From Ectocarpus siliculosus (lineage: Eukaryota; Sar; Phaeophyceae; Ectocarpales; Ectocarpaceae), in contig FN648735.1 of assembly GCA_000310025.1 (NCBI GenBank), positions 14,781-27,511 on the forward strand: 12,731 nt of DNA. Reading direction: 5' to 3'. The translations under genes and the position numbers were made by a program. Of the stretch, positions 8,707 to 12,731 are shown one piece after another. Numbering within the stretch: position 1 is the first letter of the stretch; each line of letters starts with the position of its first letter. The notes under the pieces are model-generated. The model was not told the origin of the DNA, ran no database searches, and saw nothing but the letters and a program-made list of their open reading frames with translations.

Positions 8707-8770
8707 GCAGTACTGCTACTGCTGCACTGCTGTACTGCTGCACTGCTGCACTGCTGTGCACAGGTACAAC
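8707..8770. repeat. Interrupted CTG/CACTG microsatellite
   Basis: This is a run of CTGCTG, CTGCACTG and CTGTACTG variants. It begins with the palindrome GCAGTACTGC (8707-8716) and ends in CTGCTGTGCACAGGTACA. The same palindrome and a similar tail recur at 8998-9022, so this is part of a larger repeat family. Confidence 0.7.
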
Positions 8771-8888
8771 GTCGGACATGCTAGACAGATAGATACACAC
8801 ACATACACACACACATGTAGTCTGCTTGAAGGTATTCTTGCAATGTATCTACCTGCGCATAGCTGCTTGGTACAGCACTTTGCATGTC

Positions 8889-9153
8889 GCAAACCCGATG
8901 TGCGAACAAAGGAGAGAAGACTGCTGTGGACCCATGCTCTTCACCTCGCGAGGGTCGTAGGCTTTCCCCCTCGGGCCAAATTCCTTCCCCAACCACGGCA
9001 GTACTGCTGTACACAGGTACATCGACAGCGTCCGCATCCAGCAAACCCAGTATGCGAACACAGGAGAAAAGACTACTGTGGTACCCACGCACTCACCTCA
9101 CGCAGGTCACAGGCTTTCCCCCTCGGCCAAATACCTTCCCCAACCACGGCAGT
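8889..9153. repeat. Diverged direct repeat of about 114 bp, two copies
   Basis: Copy A (8889-9002) and copy B (9041-9153) run in parallel. Both start GCAAACCC and carry a GCGAACA...GGAGA..AGACT segment. Both share CTTTCCCCCTCGG and end CTTCCCCAACCACGGCAGT. Scattered substitutions and small indels show an old duplication. The 38-bp spacer holds the GTAC-rich motif found again at 8751-8769. No coding role is supported. Confidence 0.8.
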
Positions 9154-9230
9154 CCTCCCGGTTTTACGAACATCCTCCACGCAAGCGACCATTGACATGT
9201 GAAAGGGAAAGATGATGGAACCCACACCCC

Positions 9231-9270
9231 AGCAGTCGCCAGCAGTCGCCAGCAGTCGCCAGCAGTCTCC
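9231..9270. repeat. 10-bp minisatellite (AGCAGTCGCC)4
   Basis: There are four tandem copies, the last with one change (AGCAGTCTCC). It lies in a non-coding, repeat-rich stretch. Confidence 0.95.
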
Positions 9271-9465
9271 AGGGGGCGGGGGCGTGCACTGCTGTTGAAT
9301 GTGGTGCACACACGCTGCTTGGTGCTCAGAAGCAGCAGCAACAAAAACAAAAAGAGAACCAAAACTATTGGAACGGTTACTTGAAGCGGCTAGATTAAAT
9401 CCACCGGTGGCACCCCTCCACTTCCCCCCTCCTCCCACAACCCACACACACCCTTCAAAGGCCAC

Positions 9466-9560
9466 AGCTGCAGCAGCAGCATCAGCGCGGCGGCAGCACA
9501 GCAGCAGCAGCGCGGCAGCAGCACAGCAGCAGCACACCACAGCAGCAGCAGCAGTCGCCA
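9466..9560. repeat. Interrupted CAG/GCA triplet repeat
   Basis: CAGCAG runs are broken by GCGGCG and CACAG units. All three frames of each strand stay open over part of it and give Ala-, Gln-, Ser- or Cys-rich translations. Open frames here therefore reflect composition, not genes. Confidence 0.85.
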
Positions 9561-10215
9561 CGACAGCCTCGCCGGGAAGCCGGGACACAGCGGCGGTGAA
9601 GGTGAGATGCGTCACGTGATGGAGGAGCGGCTTTGCTTTTTCTAGAGGTTTTAGAGGTTTGAGGAATTTGAGTGGAACCTAGCTCATTCCACGCGAGCAC
9701 GTGATGTACACCCCACGCGATGCCTGGCGTCCGAGGGCATTCGACACTGTGGTGTGGAAAAAAATCCCGGCCCCGCTTGTGTGTAGCCGAGGCCTGGTGC
9801 ACGACCGCCTTGTCGGGTACGTGGATTGGGGCATGTATTGCCAATGTCGCGTTCACACCCTCTTTTTTTTGGCGGGCTGTGACAGCTGTCTCCTTTTTGA
9901 TGCTGTCTCCTTTTTGATGGATCCTCCGTTCGCCATTCAAAGTGGGCTTTTATGTCCACAAGTTACCAACACGAACAGTTAGGGGTGTCAATCGGCCAAA
10001 TTTCCTATAGGAAAAAATTTGAAAAAACGACCTCGGATCTTGCTGATGGAAAATCAGCTGGCCAATTAAATTGCACGGAACGGTCCGAAAGCTCCCCAAA
10101 AACAGCTGACGTGTACGCGCGAGGGCGCCGTTGCGCCGCTCGTGTGTGAGCTCTGATATGCACTGCTGCTGTGGGCACAACCACAACACCTCTGCGCGGT
10201 TCCACTCTACAACAC
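9561..10215. other. Non-coding stretch upstream of the hAT-like gene
   Basis: No exon is recognised. It holds a two-copy 17-bp tandem repeat GCTGTCTCCTTTTTGAT (9885-9901 and 9902-9918). A TAGGGGTGTCAATCGGCC string at 9980-9997 resembles a hAT terminal repeat, and a perfect 14-bp palindrome lies at 10001-10014. The missing N-terminal exons of the hAT-like gene would be expected here but were not found. Confidence 0.5.
10001..10014. repeat. Perfect 14-bp palindrome TTTCCTATAGGAAA
   Basis: The sequence equals its own reverse complement. It is flanked by AAA/AATTT that partly extends the symmetry. It lies just inside the TAGGGGTGT string at 9980. Confidence 0.9.
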
Positions 10216-12253
10216 ATGCCTTATAACACACCCGAGCAGCAGCCGGGCGGTGAAGCCACGCCGACACCTGCCGCCGCCGCTACTGCTGCTGAAAAAAACG
10301 GCAGCAGCTGCAGCAGCGGCGGCGGCGGCGGCGGCAGCGAGGTTGAGCCGCCCATCATTCACGCGCATCGCCTGGGGTGTGTTCTACACGTCCTGCACAT
10401 CTCTATCACTGCGGGCATGACTAGTGTGTACTTCATGGGCCCGCTTGGTAAGGGTTCCTGGCATGAGTGGGAGCGCGACCATGTTTTCTCCCTTCTTGGT
10501 ATGGTTTGGTACAACACAAGCCGCTCGGAATCCTCGAACGCCAATTTTCAGCGGTGGAAGAGGGTAGTGCAGCAGCAGTTCCCGGACGCGAAGCCATGGC
10601 TCATCAAGTTGGTCAGACCTGCCGAGACGCGTTGGATGGTGGTTATGGACGGGGCCAAGCTCCTGTGTAAACGCTGGGAGCAGGTTGAGTGGCTTTTTTG
10701 CGAGTACGCTGCTCGCAACCTCAACAAGACCACATTCAGGAACTACTGGCTCCAATCGGCGTACATGCTGCGAGACCCTCTGGTTCGTGTGCATGTTATG
10801 TTCACGGCAAGGCTCGGGGAGCTGTTGTTCGACTGGGCGTACAACTGGATTCGTGGCAAGGGCGGGTTCTTTTTGAAGGGCGAAGGGGTCGGTCGGCAGC
10901 TGTTTCCTGGGATGCGTTTGGTGGAGGTGGCTGATTTCTCTCGCCTGCTGCTGGTCAAGTTGGAGACTATCCGCAAGGACCCCAAGACCTACTTCGCAGC
11001 GGTCCTGGAACGCGTTCAAACAACCCTATCTGAAGCGATGGTGAGTGGTGGCGGGCCTGAGTATTGCAGTTTGGAACAGAGAGGGGTTCAGCCTGGAGCT
11101 GCTGCTGCTGCTGCTGCTGCTGCTGTGTGAACGGCCGTGGTGGTTTGCAATATCGCGAATTTTCACGTTTTTTTCTCTCTCATCAACTTGCTTTCGTCGT
11201 TACCCCCTCCACATTTCTCCGCACCCTCTTGCTGCTACTACCTCCCTCTGCTTGTCGCGCCACTACCTCTCACTGCTTGTAACGGCTGGTGCTTGTCGCT
11301 AGTACTGGTGCCACTGCTTCTGCTTTTTGCCTGGTGACACTAATGTTTTTACCGCTTGAACTGGTCGCAAACGCTGTCGCTGTCGTGCTGCAGGCGAAAT
11401 TATTCATGACAAACTTCAGTGAGGACAAGGGTTTTTTGCCGAGTTCAAGCAGCGATGGATCAAGTGGATGGAGCGGCATCAGCAGCTACCTCTGAGCATG
11501 GCGCGGATTGGATGCCCCTCGTTTTTCGCTCGGACAGGAATCATGGGGGAAGGGGCTGTAGAGCAGGCGGTGGGGCCGGAGTTTGCGCGTGCCTTCCTTC
11601 ATGTAGCTTGGTCTGCTCTATACGAGGGAGAGCCGCGCACGGAAAGGGAGAGGGAATACCGAACGCAGCTCGTGAAGGATTTGGGGGGAACCACCGATGC
11701 AAGAAGGAAAGATGAGTTGACGTTCGGGCTGTTTTCACGCATTGATAGCGACCGTTCTGTGAGGAACGAACTCGAGCAGTATGCGAATTCTGGGTGGGGT
11801 GACAAGGAGGTTGACCAGGGTGCACCAAAGGGTACGTCAGCGTTGGCGCGTCTGTTCGATTTTCCCCTCCTGTACAAGTTGGTGTGTCACCGATTCTACT
11901 TTGTTCCCATTCACCAGCAGTTGATCGAAGCCTTCTTTTCGAAGTTCGACTCATGCGCACAGAAGACGGACATGGCTGAGATGGATATTGTTCGTGTTGG
12001 GGGGTGGAAGTCAGCCGAGTCTAGAGATATCGTGTGCGCAGATGCGACGGGCGAAAAAATCCGTGCCGCTGGCAAAAAGGTTTTGGAGAAGGCAAGGGAA
12101 GCAAAGGCTGTCTCCCACGCACGAAAACCGGCCGAAAACTTGAGCAGAAAAAGAGTATTGGAACCGGAAGCTGCAGATGATTTGCTGGTTACGTTAGAGA
12201 AGGAAGGGAATCGGCGGCCGCGGGTGACCGCAGCAGAATTAGAGTCGGAGTAA
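10216..12253 (+). CDS. hAT-like transposase, C-terminal part (N-terminus not visible)
   Basis: Two exons are modelled: 10216-11040, then a probable 11444-12253 with stop TAA. The donor is GTGAGT at 11041, phase 0. The acceptor at 11442-11443 follows a T6 run and keeps the frame. Exon 1, after a low-complexity Ala/Gly/Ser leader, has Gly-Cys-x-x-His-x-Leu-His, like the CxxH segment of hAT enzymes. It then has Glu-Thr-Arg-Trp (codons about 10624-10635), the conserved RW motif. Exon 2 has Leu-Val-Cys-His-Arg-Phe-Tyr-Phe-Val-Pro and Ile-Glu-Ala-Phe-Phe-Ser-Lys, matching the hAT dimerisation region where family members usually read SxERxFS. The zinc finger and the first catalytic Asp are absent. 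This is therefore a 5'-truncated copy or one with unseen upstream exons. The ATG at 10216 is only the first in-frame ATG. The family call is fairly secure; activity is unlikely as it stands. Confidence 0.6.
10267..10341. repeat. GCC/GGC and GCT/GCA triplet tracts
   Basis: Short triplet runs encode poly-Ala, Ser and Gly in the hAT-like frame, ending in (GGC)6-like sequence. They may have been added to, or lie outside, the true transposase coding region. Confidence 0.8.
11041..11443 (+). other. 403-nt intron of the hAT-like gene
   Basis: This follows the GTGAGT donor. Every frame meets a stop before the second exon, so it must be removed for a full product. A competing acceptor at 11392-11393 (CTGCAG) leads to a stop at 11493 in the expected phase. 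The later AG at 11442-11443 is therefore preferred. The rest is pyrimidine-rich and unremarkable apart from the GCT run. Confidence 0.55.
11098..11125. repeat. (GCT)9 microsatellite in the hAT-gene intron
   Basis: About nine perfect GCT units lie shortly after the donor. Read through in frame they would give poly-Ala followed by a stop. Confidence 0.95.
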
Positions 12254-12286
12254 ATGTGGACGGCGGTTGAGTGACGTTGCTTTCAA

Positions 12287-12356
12287 GTCGGAAAAAAATC
12301 GTCGGAAAAAAATCGTCGGAAAAAAATCGTCGGAAAAAAATCGTCGGAAAAAAATC
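12287..12356. repeat. 14-bp tandem repeat (GTCGGAAAAAAATC)5
   Basis: There are five perfect copies starting 34 nt after the transposase stop codon. It is strongly A-rich on the + strand. It may be subterminal to the transposon or an unrelated minisatellite. Confidence 0.95.
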
Positions 12357-12731
12357 AACAGCGAAACATTACTTTCACAAACATCATTTTATCGCTCTGC
12401 CTCTCCGTGTGCAACACCACCATCATGTGTACAAAACGAAGGCTGCAGCTCAGAAGGCCGCAGGTAGATAACGACAGAGTCGAGCGTCGTTTGCTATCTC
12501 TCACACCATGCTTCTCAACGCTCTTGTTGAGTGCGTGCTCACGCGCACGAACGCATCAAAAATCACAAAACTTCTCGTTCAACTTCAACTTCGGTCACAC
12601 GCGAAAAGACCTCACGCGTACGAAGGAAGCTACTGAAAACAACCCTCCCACCACCACATGACCTCCACAACAAAACGCATCCAACACATGACATCTAGTT
12701 GCAAATAGAGACGCGAGCATCTCTGAAGAAC
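12357..12731. other. Right-hand flank, nothing recognised
   Basis: Only short open frames of low-complexity composition are present. No terminal inverted repeat matching the 9980 string and no further exon were found. Confidence 0.5.

Noticed and set aside
8672-9202. Open frames of up to 176 codons on both strands
   Set aside because: They run through microsatellites and the 114-bp direct repeat; composition is Cys/Thr/His-rich and not protein-like.
8889-9270. CRISPR-like array
   Set aside because: Only two diverged long copies and a spacer-less minisatellite are present; the sequence is eukaryotic.
9073-9940. Poly-Ala/Cys/Gln open frames over the CAG tract
   Set aside because: Every frame on both strands is open because of the triplet repeat, so no frame is favoured.
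12254-12731. Right-end terminal inverted repeat matching TAGGGGTGTCAATCGG
   Set aside because: No reverse complement of that string was found near the right side of the window.

Overview
The window reads as nuclear DNA of a eukaryote with short GT-AG introns (about 110-400 nt), a GC-rich coding style, CAG/GCT triplet runs and TATA boxes. A stramenopile alga (brown-alga-like) is my best guess, but nothing in the sequence fixes the taxon. No bacterial gene layout, rRNA, tRNA or CRISPR array was seen. All gene models are on the + strand and were built by hand from reading frames and splice signals.

Region 1 (128-6492) looks like one long multi-exon gene, or two adjacent genes whose exons happen to join in phase. 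The first part encodes a protein with OTU-peptidase-like features, followed by an acidic/Pro-rich and then Arg-rich stretch. The second part encodes a Gly/Lys-rich and (Ser-Asp)n leader, a large unrecognised region, a tyrosine-recombinase-like (integrase fold) domain and a separate C-terminal module. The long exon carries a frame change between about 3650 and 3752.

Region 2 (6493-8337) holds a TATA-type promoter and a three-exon gene. Its N-terminus is a compact PD-(D/E)XK nuclease-like domain. Its C-terminal half repeats the architecture of the end of gene 1: a short helix with the motif AK(K/R)VRMK, a Ser/Gly/Ala linker, a phase-0 intron, then a homologous domain of about 90 residues. A recombinase and a nuclease with the same tail, lying side by side in the same orientation, suggest a two-component mobile element. 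It is Crypton-like in using a eukaryotic tyrosine recombinase, but the companion nuclease is not something I know from that group.

Region 3 (8338-10215) has no convincing gene. It holds triplet microsatellites, a diverged direct repeat of about 114 bp, a 10-bp minisatellite and a palindrome.

Region 4 (10216-12253) encodes the C-terminal part of a hAT-like DDE transposase in two exons; the N-terminal half is not visible. The window ends in a 14-bp A-rich tandem repeat and about 375 bp with nothing recognised. Overall this is a transposon-rich accessory region.
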